64,000 bases of DNA from Streptomyces roseochromogenus subsp. oscitans DS 12.976 (GTDB taxonomy: Bacteria; Actinomycetota; Actinomycetes; Streptomycetales; Streptomycetaceae). Where the stretch lies: assembly GCF_000497445.1 (NCBI RefSeq), contig NZ_CM002285.1, forward strand, positions 5,668,652 through 5,732,651. Reading direction: 5' to 3'. Each line of letters opens with the position of its first letter. Positions within the stretch are counted from its first letter, which is position 1. The position numbers and the translations under genes were made by a program. The notes beneath the pieces are model-generated. The model was not told where the DNA came from. It saw only the letters and a program-made list of their open reading frames with translations, and did not search any database. Shown piece after piece: positions 26,435 to 34,625 of this stretch.

Positions 26435-27238
26435 ATGTCCGCCGCAACGTCCGCCGCCGCCCAGGAGCGCATGCCCGCCCTCTACCTCAGCCACGGCGCC
26501 CCTCCCCTCGCCGACGACCCCGTCTGGCCCGGCCAGCTCGCCGCCTGGTCCGCCGCCCTGCCCCGCCCCAAGGCGATCCTCATGGTCTCCGCCCACTGGG
26601 AGGAGGCCCCGCTCGCCCTGGGCGCGGTGGACACCGTCCCGCTCGTCCACGACTTCTGGGGCTTCCCCGAGCACTACTACCAGGTCCGGTACGCCGCCCC
26701 CGGCGCCCCCGAGCTGGCCGCATCCGTCCGCAAACTGCTGCGCGCCCCCGGCCTCCCCGTCCAGGACATCCCGGACCGCGGCCTCGACCACGGCGCCTAC
26801 GTCCCGCTCGTCGAGATGTACCCCGGCGCCGACATCCCGGTGCTCCAGATCTCCCTGCCCACTCTCGACCCCGTCCGCCTGATGGACGTCGGCCGCAAGC
26901 TCGCCCCGCTGCGGGACGAGGGCGTGCTGATCGTCGGATCCGGCTTCTTCACCCACAATCTGGCCGCCCTGCGGTACGCGGGCAGCGGCGTGCCCAGCTG
27001 GTCCTCCGAGTTCGACGACTGGGGCCGGCGGGCCCTGGAGGCCCGCGACTGGGACGCCCTGCTGGACTTCCTGCACAAGGCCCCGGCCGGCCGCTACGCC
27101 CACCCGCGCACCGAACACTTCGCCCCGCTCTTCGTCACCATGGGCGCGGCGGAGGCGGGCGGCGAGCTGGACGCGCAGAAGTCGGTGATCGACGGTTTCT
27201 GGATGGGGATGGCGAAGCGGTCGGTGCAGTTCGGCTGA
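26435..27238 (+). CDS. DODA-type extradiol ring-cleavage dioxygenase
   Basis: A 267-aa class III extradiol dioxygenase of the YgiD/DODA type, a non-heme iron(II)/zinc protein opening catechol-like rings. Metal-site motifs are LYLSHGAPPLADD near the N-terminus, VSAHWEE, DHGAYVPLVEMYP and GSGFFTHNL. The length matches. ATG at 26435 is upstream of the MPALYLSHG core, and a start at that Met is also possible. It is divergent from the MarR gene and probably induced by its ligand. Confidence 0.88.
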   Translation: MSAATSAAAQERMPALYLSHGAPPLADDPVWPGQLAAWSAALPRPKAILMVSAHWEEAPLALGAVDTVPLVHDFWGFPEHYYQVRYAAPGAPELAASVRKLLRAPGLPVQDIPDRGLDHGAYVPLVEMYPGADIPVLQISLPTLDPVRLMDVGRKLAPLRDEGVLIVGSGFFTHNLAALRYAGSGVPSWSSEFDDWGRRALEARDWDALLDFLHKAPAGRYAHPRTEHFAPLFVTMGAAEAGGELDAQKSVIDGFWMGMAKRSVQFG

Positions 27239-27239
27239 G

Positions 27240-27758
27240 CTACAGCTCTTTCTCGTACCAGGCCACGTCCCAGTAGCGGCCGAACTTGCGGCCGACCTCG
27301 CGGTACGTGCCGACGTGGCGGAAGCCGAAGCGGGCGTGCAGCCGCTCGGAGGCCTCGTTGGGCTGGGCGATCCCGGCGTAGGCGCGGTGCACGTCCTCGT
27401 CGGCCAGCGCCTTGAAGAGGGCGTCGTAGAGCAGCGTGCCGATACCGCGTTGGCCGGCGTCTGCGGCGACGTACACCGAAACCTCCACGGATGTCTCGTA
27501 CGCGGGCTTCGGTCGGTAAGGACTGGATGTGGCGTACCCCAGGATTTGCTGTGATTCCGCTCCCGTGGCAACCATGAGCCGGTGCGGGCCGTCTTCCGGG
27601 TGGGAGAGCAGCCAAGGACGGCGCTCTTCCGGAGTGAAGATCGCGGTATCGAATGTGATGGCCGTCTCGCGTACATAGTGGTTGTAGATCGCCGTGAGGG
27701 CGTCGAGGTCCCCCTCGATTCCCGCCCTGACCTGCACCTCTGTGTGTTCTGTCGGCAT
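27240..27758 (-). CDS. GNAT acetyltransferase, phosphinothricin acetyltransferase-like
   Basis: A 172-aa GNAT enzyme resembling PAT/bar. It has the IYNHYVRETAITFDT segment, the EERRPWL helix, the acetyl-CoA loop QRGIGTLLYDAL, and the C-terminal GFRHVGTYREVGRKFGRYWDV that is diagnostic of the PAT group. Members acetylate phosphinothricin or related amines such as methionine sulfoximine; many homologues have unknown substrates. Start at 27758 has GGGAGG. It ends two bases from the dioxygenase stop and is divergent from hrdD. Confidence 0.9.
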   Translation of the reverse strand: MPTEHTEVQVRAGIEGDLDALTAIYNHYVRETAITFDTAIFTPEERRPWLLSHPEDGPHRLMVATGAESQQILGYATSSPYRPKPAYETSVEVSVYVAADAGQRGIGTLLYDALFKALADEDVHRAYAGIAQPNEASERLHARFGFRHVGTYREVGRKFGRYWDVAWYEKEL

Positions 27759-27818
27759 GCCGCCTCCCCAGGTGGCGGACAGGGTACTGCATGATCATAA
27801 AAATTGGGGGGCGGGTTG

Positions 27819-27844
27819 GGAATTCTGTCCGGATTCCAGTCGTT
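27819..27844 (+). promoter_or_regulatory. SigR-type promoter of hrdD
   Basis: GGAAT at 27819-27823, exactly 18 bases, then GTT at 27842-27844. This matches the SigR (thiol-oxidative stress) consensus GGAAT-N18-GTT. It is about 105 bp upstream of the hrdD start and in the correct orientation. In S. coelicolor hrdD is a known target of stress ECF sigma factors, including SigR. Confidence 0.75.
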
Positions 27845-27950
27845 GTTTCCCACGGATGCAGGGCGCTCGGAGAGAGTCCCAGAGTCACTCCCCCCGGTGC
27901 CGAGCGTTCGTCAGGACCACCCGCCAGACCACCATCGCAAGGGAGCACGC

Positions 27951-28949
27951 ATGGCAACCCGTGCCGTCGCCCGTCGTCAGTCCGCCACCGGCGAGACGGC
28001 CGACTCGGCAAGCAGTGTTCGCGCTCATGGCGGCGAGATCGCAGACCGCGACCTGGTCGGCATGTACCTCGACGAGATCGCGCGTACGCCGCTGCTCGAC
28101 GCCGCAAAGGAGGTCGAGCTGTCCCAGACCATCGAGGCGGGTGTCTTCGCGCAGCAGGTCCTCGACGGTGAGGAGGAGTCCAAGACGGACGCCACCCGCG
28201 AGGAGCTGGAAGCGCTGGCCGCCGCCGGCGAGCGGGCCAAGGACGTCTTCATCCGCTCCAACCTCCGCCTGGTCGTCGCCGTCGCCCGGCGCTACCCGCG
28301 CAGCGGCCTGCCCCTGCTGGACCTGATCCAGGAGGGCAACGCCGGCCTGGTGCGCGCCGTCGAGAAGTTCGACTACCGCAAGGGCTTCAAGTTCTCGACG
28401 TACGCCACCTGGTGGATCCGTCAGGCCATCACCCGCTCCATCGCCGACCAGTCCCGCACCATCCGGCTCCCCGTCCACCTGGTGGAGGAGCTGGGCCGTA
28501 TCCGCCGTGTGCAGCGCGAGTTCAACCGGGAGAACGGCCGCGACCCGGAGCCCGCGGAGATCGCCGCGGAGCTGGCCACCACGCCGGAGCGCGTCACCGA
28601 CGTCCTCGACTGGGCCCGCGACCCCGTCTCGCTGAACATGTCGGTGGACGACGAGGGCGAGACCCAGTTCGGCGACCTGCTGGAGGACACGTCGGCGGTG
28701 TCGCCCGAGCAGTCGGTCCTCACCCTGCTCCGCAGTGAGGAACTGGACGACCTGATCGGCCGCCTGGACCAGCGCACGGCCTCCATCATCAAGATGCGGT
28801 ACGGCATCGAGGACGGCCGCGAGCGCACGCTGACCGAGGTCGGCAAGGAGCACGGCCTGACCCGCGAACGCATCCGCCAGATCGAGAAGCACGCGCTGCT
28901 CGAACTGAAGAAGCTGGCGCGGGACACGGGCTTCGACGCGGCGGCGTAA
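27951..28949 (+). CDS. hrdD: HrdD-type group 2 sigma-70 factor
   Basis: A 332-aa sigma factor. Regions in order: 1.2 (GMYLDEIARTPLL), 2.1-2.4 (RLVVAVARRYP, LIQEGNAGLVRAVEKFDYRKGFKFSTYATWWIRQAI), 3.0-3.1, and 4.1-4.2 ending ERTLTEVGKEHGLTRERIRQIE. It lacks the long N-terminal region 1.1 of HrdB, as expected of a dispensable group 2 factor. Length and flanking genes fit hrdD. Expression is probably driven by the SigR-type promoter at 27819. Confidence 0.9.
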   Translation: MATRAVARRQSATGETADSASSVRAHGGEIADRDLVGMYLDEIARTPLLDAAKEVELSQTIEAGVFAQQVLDGEEESKTDATREELEALAAAGERAKDVFIRSNLRLVVAVARRYPRSGLPLLDLIQEGNAGLVRAVEKFDYRKGFKFSTYATWWIRQAITRSIADQSRTIRLPVHLVEELGRIRRVQREFNRENGRDPEPAEIAAELATTPERVTDVLDWARDPVSLNMSVDDEGETQFGDLLEDTSAVSPEQSVLTLLRSEELDDLIGRLDQRTASIIKMRYGIEDGRERTLTEVGKEHGLTRERIRQIEKHALLELKKLARDTGFDAAA

Positions 28950-29108
28950 CGGCAGGGCTGTATGGGCCAGGCGCCGGATATACGGCGCCTGGCGGCCTCC
29001 GGTGACCTGCAGTCTGTTGTTTCCGGCAGTCTGCGGTCGTGCCTCCGGTTCTCCGCTTCTCCGGTGTGCCGTGCCCGGCCGACTGGGGCGCCTGTGGCCG
29101 TGCGGTGC

Positions 29109-29211
29109 GGGGGTACGGTGCTTGGAGGGGGGTGGCGCCAGTGGGCGTAGGGTGCATGGGCGCGGTGCTCGGGGGCGGGTGGCGGCAGTGGGCGTACGGT
29201 GCCTGGGGGGC
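29109..29211. repeat. Imperfect tandem duplication, about 50 bp
   Basis: Two adjacent G-rich units share words such as CAGTGGGCGTA and GGTGC(C/A)TGG in the same order. The units are at about 29109-29160 and 29161-29211. No coding function is evident. Confidence 0.65.
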
Positions 29212-29457
29212 GCGCACGCCGGTGGCGAAAGACGGCGCAAACATGGCCTGGTCGCATCGCTTCAAGTCCCGGACCCGCGGGAACAACCTCTGCGGGTCCA
29301 GCAGCAGCCAGGCCCAGGGAAACGCACTCCCCCCACGGCACCTCATCGCACCGCACCGAACAGACCGGCCGACCCCACAAGCTAGCCCCGCACGACCCAC
29401 CTCACCCCCAGCCACGTCCCGACGCACATCCCCCCCGGCGCCGGGACCTTCCCAAGT

Positions 29458-29495
29458 CGGGCTTCGGCACCTGTCCCCCCGGGTGCCGAAGCCCG
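29458..29495. terminator. Strong hairpin (14-bp perfect stem)
   Basis: CGGGCTTCGGCACC (29458-29471) pairs exactly with GGTGCCGAAGCCCG (29482-29495) across a 10-nt C-rich loop. No T-run follows on either strand, so it may be a Streptomyces-type terminator, an RNA element or a processing signal. Confidence 0.6.
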
Positions 29496-29701
29496 GCTTC
29501 ATCTGTGTCCCTGTTCGTAGGGTGCGCGCAGGTCCGTCAAAGGGCTGGGGTACTGGCCAACTGCTCTGATCTGCTTGACCGTTGAGGACTGTTCCAGGCC
29601 GCCCTTTCCCGTCGGGCAGCCGCCCGTGCGCGCAGTGCCGTGGCCGCCCAGTCGATCACCGGGTCACCGGTTGCGCCAGGGCGCCCCACCTTCCGGTCTC
29701 C

Positions 29702-29739
29702 CCTTGGGGGAGACTCAAGTCCTTGGGGGACACTCAAGT
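29702..29739. repeat. 19-bp tandem repeat, two units
   Basis: CCTTGGGGGAGACTCAAGT (29702-29720) is followed directly by the same sequence with one change (29721-29739). It lies about 120 bp upstream of the TetR gene, so it may be regulatory. Confidence 0.85.
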
Positions 29740-29859
29740 CCGCGTGGGTGACGGGGCGCTGCCGGAACCTGGAACTTGGAATGGCGGCCCACCCCGTACC
29801 TGAACCCCGGGGTGGACCGCCGGATGGCAGATTCTGCCACATGGGCATAGCCTGCCGGA

Positions 29860-30780
29860 GTGAGCACCACCCCCAGCCCCGCCCACCAGCAGTTTTCCGC
29901 TTCCGCGCCGGTCTCGCTGACCGAGCGCCGGAAGGCCGAGACCCGGACGGAGATCGCCCGCGCGGCGGCCGCCCTGTTCGTCCGCCAGGGCCTGCGGGCC
30001 ACCCGCGCCGAGGACATCGCCCAGGCCGCGGGCATCGCACCTCGTACGTTCTACCGCTACTTCGCCACCAAGGAGGAAGCGGTCGCCCCTCTCTACGCGG
30101 CGGGCGCCCAGCGCTGGGCGGAAGCGGTCCGCGCGGCCCCGGCCCACCTCACCGTCCCGGAGGCTCTGGAACACGCCGTCCACCACACCCTCACCCCCGG
30201 TGTCGGTGTCTCGGCGGCGTCCTGGGAATGGGTCCGCACTCTCATCCGCCTGGCCGACGCCAGCCCCGCCCTGCGCAAGGTCTGGGCCGAGGTATGTCAG
30301 GAGTCGGACCAAACCCTGGCCGAGATCCTGGCGTCCAGGCCAACTGGCCTCAAAAGCAGCGGAGTTGACGCGAGCGAAGCTGCTGGATCCGAGTCAGCCG
30401 AAGACCGCGAAGAATCCGGAGGCCACGGAGGCCACGGAGGACGCGGAGGACGCGGAGGACGCGAGGGCTACGAAAGACGCGAGGGCCACGTAAGACGCGA
30501 AGCCTACGAAAGACGCGAAGCCTACGAAGGGCGCGAAGCGAACGACAACGTTGACGCGCGTCCCACGCCCTCCATGCCCCCCACACGCCCCTTTTCCGTC
30601 ACCCCGGACCTCCGCTTCGCCGCGGCCGTCGCCGGTGCGGCCGTCCGCGTGGCCGTGGAGTCCTGGGCCGCCACCTCCTCCCCGCCCACCGGCCCCGAAG
30701 GCCCCGCAGCCCTGGCGCTGCACAACCTCGGATCCTTGCGGGGCTTCGGGTGGGGCGGGCAAACCCAGGGCTACACCTAG
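29860..30780 (+). CDS. TetR-family regulator with low-complexity insertion
   Basis: A 306-aa TetR protein. The HTH is at residues ~27-75 (TEIARAAAALFVRQGLRA, EDIAQAAGIAPRTFYRYFATKEEA). The ligand domain is split: residues ~187-228 are a repetitive Gly/Arg/Glu/Tyr stretch encoded by short tandem repeats. The domain then resumes with PDLRFAAAVAGAAVRVAVESWAA. Typical members are ~200 aa, so the insertion is most of the excess. GTG start, GGAG upstream. It occupies the hrdD-proximal position held in S. coelicolor by the pleiotropic TetR SCO3201, but orthology is inferred only from position. Confidence 0.82.
   Translation: MSTTPSPAHQQFSASAPVSLTERRKAETRTEIARAAAALFVRQGLRATRAEDIAQAAGIAPRTFYRYFATKEEAVAPLYAAGAQRWAEAVRAAPAHLTVPEALEHAVHHTLTPGVGVSAASWEWVRTLIRLADASPALRKVWAEVCQESDQTLAEILASRPTGLKSSGVDASEAAGSESAEDREESGGHGGHGGRGGRGGREGYERREGHVRREAYERREAYEGREANDNVDARPTPSMPPTRPFSVTPDLRFAAAVAGAAVRVAVESWAATSSPPTGPEGPAALALHNLGSLRGFGWGGQTQGYT
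30417..30540 (+). repeat. Short tandem repeats inside the TetR gene
   Basis: Degenerate 9-bp units (GGAGGCCAC, GGACGCGGA) grade into 18-21-bp units (GAAAGACGCGAAGCCTAC-like). They encode GGHGG/GRGGREGYERREA-type residues. The stretch is in frame throughout, so the array keeps the gene open. Confidence 0.85.
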
Positions 30781-30979
30781 GTCACCCCAGCCGGGACCTC
30801 GCACAGGCGGTAACTACCGGGGCTCCAAGACCGGCCGCCCCCGCCTGCCCCAACCCCCCGCCCGACTCCCCCCGGCCCGACTCGCCCTACCGGCCCGTCT
30901 CGCCCCCACGCTGCTCAACGACCCACCCGACTCAATCACCCAACCCCACCCACTCCTCACCTCTTCCCTCTCACCCGGC
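30781..30979. other. C-rich gap between convergent genes
   Basis: About 200 bases with repeated CCCGACTC / CGGCCCGACTC words and long C runs. No gene, and no clear hairpin terminator. The TetR and WYL genes converge here. Confidence 0.45.
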
Positions 30980-31942
30980 TCAACGACCCGCCCGACTCAG
31001 CCGTCCCCCCAACTCCCGCACGCATTCCACCAGTTCATCCGGCCCCCGCACCGTGAACTCGCACCCCGCCATCGCCAGCCGCATCGCCAGCCATTCCACG
31101 GGTTCGCCGGAGGTGCCCCGCAGGACACAGCCGCCCTCGCCGTCGTCCTCCGGCACCCCGAGCCAGGCCTGCACCCGCGTGGAGACCTGCGCCGCCGGTG
31201 CGGCGAACCGCACCGCGAACTCGTACGTCTCCTGTCGCCGATGAATGGACCGCCGTAGATACTCGGCGGCGCTCCCTGTCGGCAACTCCCGTGGCACGAA
31301 CCGGACTCCGGTCGCGAACGGCTGACTCACCCGGTCCACCCGGAAGGTGCGCCAGTCGGCGCGGTCGAGGTCGTAGGCGACGAGATACCACCGCCGCCCG
31401 GTCGACACCAGCCGATACGGCTCGGTCAGCCGTCGCGACTCGCTGTCGTCCTTGTCGCGGTAGGCGAACCGCAGCCGCTCATGCCCCGCTACCGTCGAGG
31501 CCATCACGGTCAGCGTCTCCGGCGCGATGCTCGGTCCGTCCCCGCTGGTCAGCGAGGTGGTCGCCGCCTGCAGCGTGGACACCCGGTGGCGCAGCCGGGT
31601 CGGCAGCACCTGCTCCAGCTTGGCCAGGGCCCGTACGGACGCCTCGTCCACGCCCTCCACCGCATGCCCGGCACCGGCCCGCAGGCCCACCGCGATCGCC
31701 ACCGCCTCCTCGTCGTCCAGCACCAGCGGCGGCATCGCCTTGCCCGCGACCAGCCGGTACCCGCCGTCCGCGCCTTTCGTGGCCTGCACCGGATAGCCCA
31801 GCTCCCGCAACCGGTCGATGTCCCGCCGCACGGTACGACGCGACACCCCGAGTCGCTCGGCCAGTTCCCCACCGGGCCACTCGCGAGGCGTCTGGAGGAG
31901 CGAGAGCAGCTGCAACACCCGGGCGGGTGTGTCGGTAGTCAT
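30980..31942 (-). CDS. WYL-domain (YafY-type) transcriptional regulator
   Basis: A 320-aa regulator. The N-terminal HTH_11 spans about residues 8-60 (LLQTPREWPGGELAERLGVSRRTVRRDIDRL). The WYL domain lies at about 135-215 (RLRFAYRDKD, GRRWYLVAYDLDRADWRTFRVDRV), and a WCX-like C-terminal extension follows. These one-component regulators often control a divergent transporter, as here. ATG at 31942 is preferred over 31954. An inverted repeat lies in the shared promoter. Confidence 0.88.
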   Translation of the reverse strand: MTTDTPARVLQLLSLLQTPREWPGGELAERLGVSRRTVRRDIDRLRELGYPVQATKGADGGYRLVAGKAMPPLVLDDEEAVAIAVGLRAGAGHAVEGVDEASVRALAKLEQVLPTRLRHRVSTLQAATTSLTSGDGPSIAPETLTVMASTVAGHERLRFAYRDKDDSESRRLTEPYRLVSTGRRWYLVAYDLDRADWRTFRVDRVSQPFATGVRFVPRELPTGSAAEYLRRSIHRRQETYEFAVRFAAPAAQVSTRVQAWLGVPEDDGEGGCVLRGTSGEPVEWLAMRLAMAGCEFTVRGPDELVECVRELGGRLSRAGR

Positions 31943-31962
31943 ACCTACGAGCATGCCGCACG

Positions 31963-31985
31963 ACTAGGACACAATCTGACCTAGT
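31963..31985. promoter_or_regulatory. Inverted repeat in the WYL/MFS divergent promoter
   Basis: ACTAGG (31963-31968) and CCTAGT (31980-31985) are exact inverted arms 11 bp apart. They are centred in the 62-bp gap between the two divergent starts. This is a likely operator controlling both genes. Confidence 0.6.
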
Positions 31986-32004
31986 GCCGTCCTACCTTCA
32001 GGTC

Positions 32005-33618
32005 ATGACTTCGCACGACGACAACACCCTCAAGGGGCGCGGGACTGTGTCCGGCAGCGGCTCCGCCGCGCGGCGCGACAAGCCGCAGACGACCGGCAGC
32101 CGGGACGACTCGGGGACTCCGACGGTGCTTCCCGAACCGTCACCCGACCGAACCCGCTGGCTGGCTCTGGCGATCGTCATGGCCGCAGCCTTCATGGACC
32201 TGGTCGACGTGACGATCGTCAACATCGCCATCCCGTCCATCCAGCGGAGTGCAGACGCCTCGGTCAGCCAGATCCAGTGGATAACCGCCGGCTACGCCCT
32301 GGCCTTCGCCGCCGGTCTGATCACCGGCGGCCGTCTCGGCGACATCCACGGCCGCAAACGGCTCTTCCTCATCGGTATCGGCGGTTTCACCCTCGCCTCC
32401 GCCCTGTGCGGCTTCGCCGCGAACCCGGAGATGCTGGTCGCCTCCCGCCTGCTGCAGGGAGGTATGGCGGCGATGATGGTGCCGCAGGTGCTGTCGATCG
32501 TGCACGCCACCTTCCCGGCCCACGAACGCGGCAAGGTGTTCGGCATGTTCGGCGCGGTCGTCGGTCTGGGCGCGGTCTCCGGCCCGCTGCTGGGCGCGCT
32601 GCTGACGGAGTGGAACCTTTTCGGCCTCGAATGGCGGCCCATCTTCCTCATCAACCTCCCTGTAGGTGTTCTGGCCTGGATGCTGGGCCGCCGTTTCATC
32701 ACGGAATCGAAGGCCCCCAAGGCCCTGAAACTGGACCTCGTCGGTGTCGCCCTGGTCTCGCTCGGTCTGCTGATGCTGCTGTACCCGCTCACACGCGGCC
32801 GTGAGCTGGGCTGGCCGCTGTGGGGGTACGGCTGTATGGCCGGTGCGCTCGTCGTCTTCGTGGCGCTGGTGTCGTACGAAAAACGGAAGGCGGCCGGCGA
32901 CGGTTCCCCGCTCATCGAGCTGTCCCTCTTCCGGGTGAAGAGCTTCGCGGCGGGCATCGCCGTACAGACCGTCTTCGGTGTCGCGCTCGGCATCTTCTTC
33001 CTGGTCTGGACGCTGTACATGCAGATCGGCCTGGGCTGGAGCCCGCTGCGAGCCGGGCTCACCGGCGTGCCGTTCTCCCTCGCGGTGTCGACGGCGGCCG
33101 GGATGTCGGTGCAGAAGCTGGTCCCGAGGTTCGGGCGGAAGGTGCTCCAGGCGGGCGCGCTGGTGATGGGAGCGGGCGTGCTGCTCTATCTGTGGGAGGC
33201 ACACCGGTACGGCCTCGCCATCGCCTCCTGGCAGATGGCGCTGCCGCTGGTCGTCATGGGCGCCGGCATGGGTCTGATCGTCGCCCCGCTGACCGACGCG
33301 GTGCTCTCGGAGGTGCCGCGCGAGCACGCCGGATCCGCGTCCGGACTGATCAACACGGTCCAGCAGATGGGTAACGCGCTCGGCCTGGGGCTCGTGTCGG
33401 TGGTGTTCTTCGGTGAGATCGGCGACCGGCTGGCCCCGGCGCAGGTCGGGCCGGCCTTCGTGCACGCTTTCCAGCACGCGCTGTGGTGGGTCGCCGGGAT
33501 CATGGTCGCGATCTTCCTGCTGATGTCCGCCCTGCCGAAACGGCCCGCGCAGCATGTCGAAGGGGCGGCGGACGCCGAGCCGCCGACGCTGAGTAGGGAA
33601 CCCGAACTGGTGCCCTGA
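32005..33618 (+). CDS. MFS exporter, DHA2 family
   Basis: A 537-aa transporter with a ~45-residue polar N-terminus and about 14 helices. Signatures are MDLVDVTIVNIAIPSI in helix 1, GGRLGDIHGRKRLF (motif A), and a motif C-like GAVVGLGAVSGPLLGALL. ATG at 32005 follows the divergent operator by 20 bp. Likely an antibiotic or toxic-metabolite exporter controlled by the WYL regulator; the substrate is unknown. A strong terminator follows. Confidence 0.9.
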   Translation: MTSHDDNTLKGRGTVSGSGSAARRDKPQTTGSRDDSGTPTVLPEPSPDRTRWLALAIVMAAAFMDLVDVTIVNIAIPSIQRSADASVSQIQWITAGYALAFAAGLITGGRLGDIHGRKRLFLIGIGGFTLASALCGFAANPEMLVASRLLQGGMAAMMVPQVLSIVHATFPAHERGKVFGMFGAVVGLGAVSGPLLGALLTEWNLFGLEWRPIFLINLPVGVLAWMLGRRFITESKAPKALKLDLVGVALVSLGLLMLLYPLTRGRELGWPLWGYGCMAGALVVFVALVSYEKRKAAGDGSPLIELSLFRVKSFAAGIAVQTVFGVALGIFFLVWTLYMQIGLGWSPLRAGLTGVPFSLAVSTAAGMSVQKLVPRFGRKVLQAGALVMGAGVLLYLWEAHRYGLAIASWQMALPLVVMGAGMGLIVAPLTDAVLSEVPREHAGSASGLINTVQQMGNALGLGLVSVVFFGEIGDRLAPAQVGPAFVHAFQHALWWVAGIMVAIFLLMSALPKRPAQHVEGAADAEPPTLSREPELVP

Positions 33619-33624
33619 CCAGGC

Positions 33625-33667
33625 GCGACGAGGGCCCGACACCGACCAGGTGCCGGGCCCTCGCGCT
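33625..33667 (+). terminator. Terminator after the MFS gene
   Basis: An extended hairpin. GAGGGCCCG then CACC on the left pairs with GGTG and CGGGCCCTC on the right, with one mismatch and a 5-nt loop. It begins 7 bases after the MFS stop. There is no T-run, as is common in Streptomyces. Confidence 0.7.
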
Positions 33668-33710
33668 GTCCGCGAGGACCTGTCACAGGACCCTTCGTGC
33701 AGGGTCGGAA

Positions 33711-33816
33711 GTCCGTTCATGCCCGATTGAAATCCGAACCTGTTTACTTTCCAGAAATCCGGGCGTAGCCTCCCAGTGAAACCACACGTTCGGGCATCAC
33801 TCGGAAGTGAACGGAC
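33711..33816 (+). promoter_or_regulatory. fru operon promoter flanked by inverted operator half-sites
   Basis: GTCCGTTCA joined to TGCCCGA (33711-33726) recurs inverted downstream as TCGGGCA (33790-33796) and TGAACGGAC (about 33808-33816), the latter pair separated by ~11 bp. Between them, TTTACT (33743-33748) and TAGCCT (33766-33771) at 17-bp spacing form a plausible promoter. A DeoR-type FruR is encoded just downstream, so these are candidate FruR sites that would loop across the promoter. Confidence 0.5.
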
Positions 33817-33863
33817 GCCAGCAACGGGCACCACGAACGGACATCGAGGCGGAGGCCAACGAC

Positions 33864-34625
33864 ATGTACGCACCGGAACGGCAGCAGGAGATCCTCCGGC
33901 TCGCCCGTGACGGCGGCCGGGTGGACGTGCTGTCGCTCGCCGAGGAGTTCCAGGTCACCGCGGAAACGATCCGCCGCGATCTGAAGGCCCTCGACCGCGC
34001 AGGTCTCGTCCGCCGGGTGCACGGCGGTGCCATCCCGGTCGGCCGCCTCGACTTCGAACCGGACCTCACCGAGCGCGAGTCCACCGCCGCCGACGAAAAG
34101 GACCGCATCGCCAAGGCCGCCCTCGCCGAACTCCCGGCCGAGGGCACGATGATCCTCGACGCCGGTACGACGGTCGCCCGGGTCGCCGCCGCGATCCCGC
34201 TGGAGGCCTCCCTGACCGTCGTCACGCACAGCCTCCCCATCGCCGCCCGCCTCGCCGACCACCCCGGCATCCAGCTCCACCTGGTCGGGGGGCGCGTACG
34301 CCACCGCACGCGCGCCGCCGTGGACGCCTGGGCGCTCCGCGCGTACGGAGAGATCCGCGCCGACGTGCTGTTCGTGGCGGCGAACGGCTTCTCCGCCGAG
34401 CACGGTCTGACCACCCCGGACCTCGCCGAGGCCGCGGTCAAGCGGGCCGCGGTCGCCGCCGCCCGCCGCGTCGTGCTGCTGGCCGACTCCTCCAAGCACG
34501 GTCAGGAGCACTTCGCCCGCTTCGGAGACCTGAGCGATGTGGACCTGCTGATCACCGACAGCGGGCTGAGCCCCGAAGACGCCGCCGCGATCGAGCGCGG
34601 CGGCACGGAAGTAGTGCGCGCATGA
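33864..34625 (+). CDS. fruR: DeoR-family fructose operon repressor
   Basis: A 253-aa DeoR/GlpR-type regulator. The HTH (RQQEILRLARDGGRVDVLSLAEEF, TAETIRRDLKALDRAGLVRRVHGGAI) is followed by the sugar-phosphate sensor domain (ILDAGTTVARVAAAI, GLTTPDLAEAAVKRA, LLADSSKHG). ATG at 33864 has GGAGG; an in-frame upstream start at 33807 lacks one. The stop overlaps the fruK start (ATGA). The gene order fruR-fruK-fruA matches Streptomyces, where the effector is expected to be fructose-1-phosphate. Confidence 0.92.
   Translation: MYAPERQQEILRLARDGGRVDVLSLAEEFQVTAETIRRDLKALDRAGLVRRVHGGAIPVGRLDFEPDLTERESTAADEKDRIAKAALAELPAEGTMILDAGTTVARVAAAIPLEASLTVVTHSLPIAARLADHPGIQLHLVGGRVRHRTRAAVDAWALRAYGEIRADVLFVAANGFSAEHGLTTPDLAEAAVKRAAVAAARRVVLLADSSKHGQEHFARFGDLSDVDLLITDSGLSPEDAAAIERGGTEVVRA

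Larger units (their letters stand above)
28950..29859. other. 910-bp non-coding region with hairpins and repeats
   Basis: No believable gene is seen. It contains an imperfect ~50-bp tandem repeat (29109-29211), a hairpin at 29271-29299 (8-bp perfect stem), a strong 14-bp hairpin at 29458-29495, and a 19-bp tandem repeat at 29702-29739. Its length and structure are unusual between two core genes, so a small RNA or a long leader of the TetR gene is possible. Confidence 0.55.
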
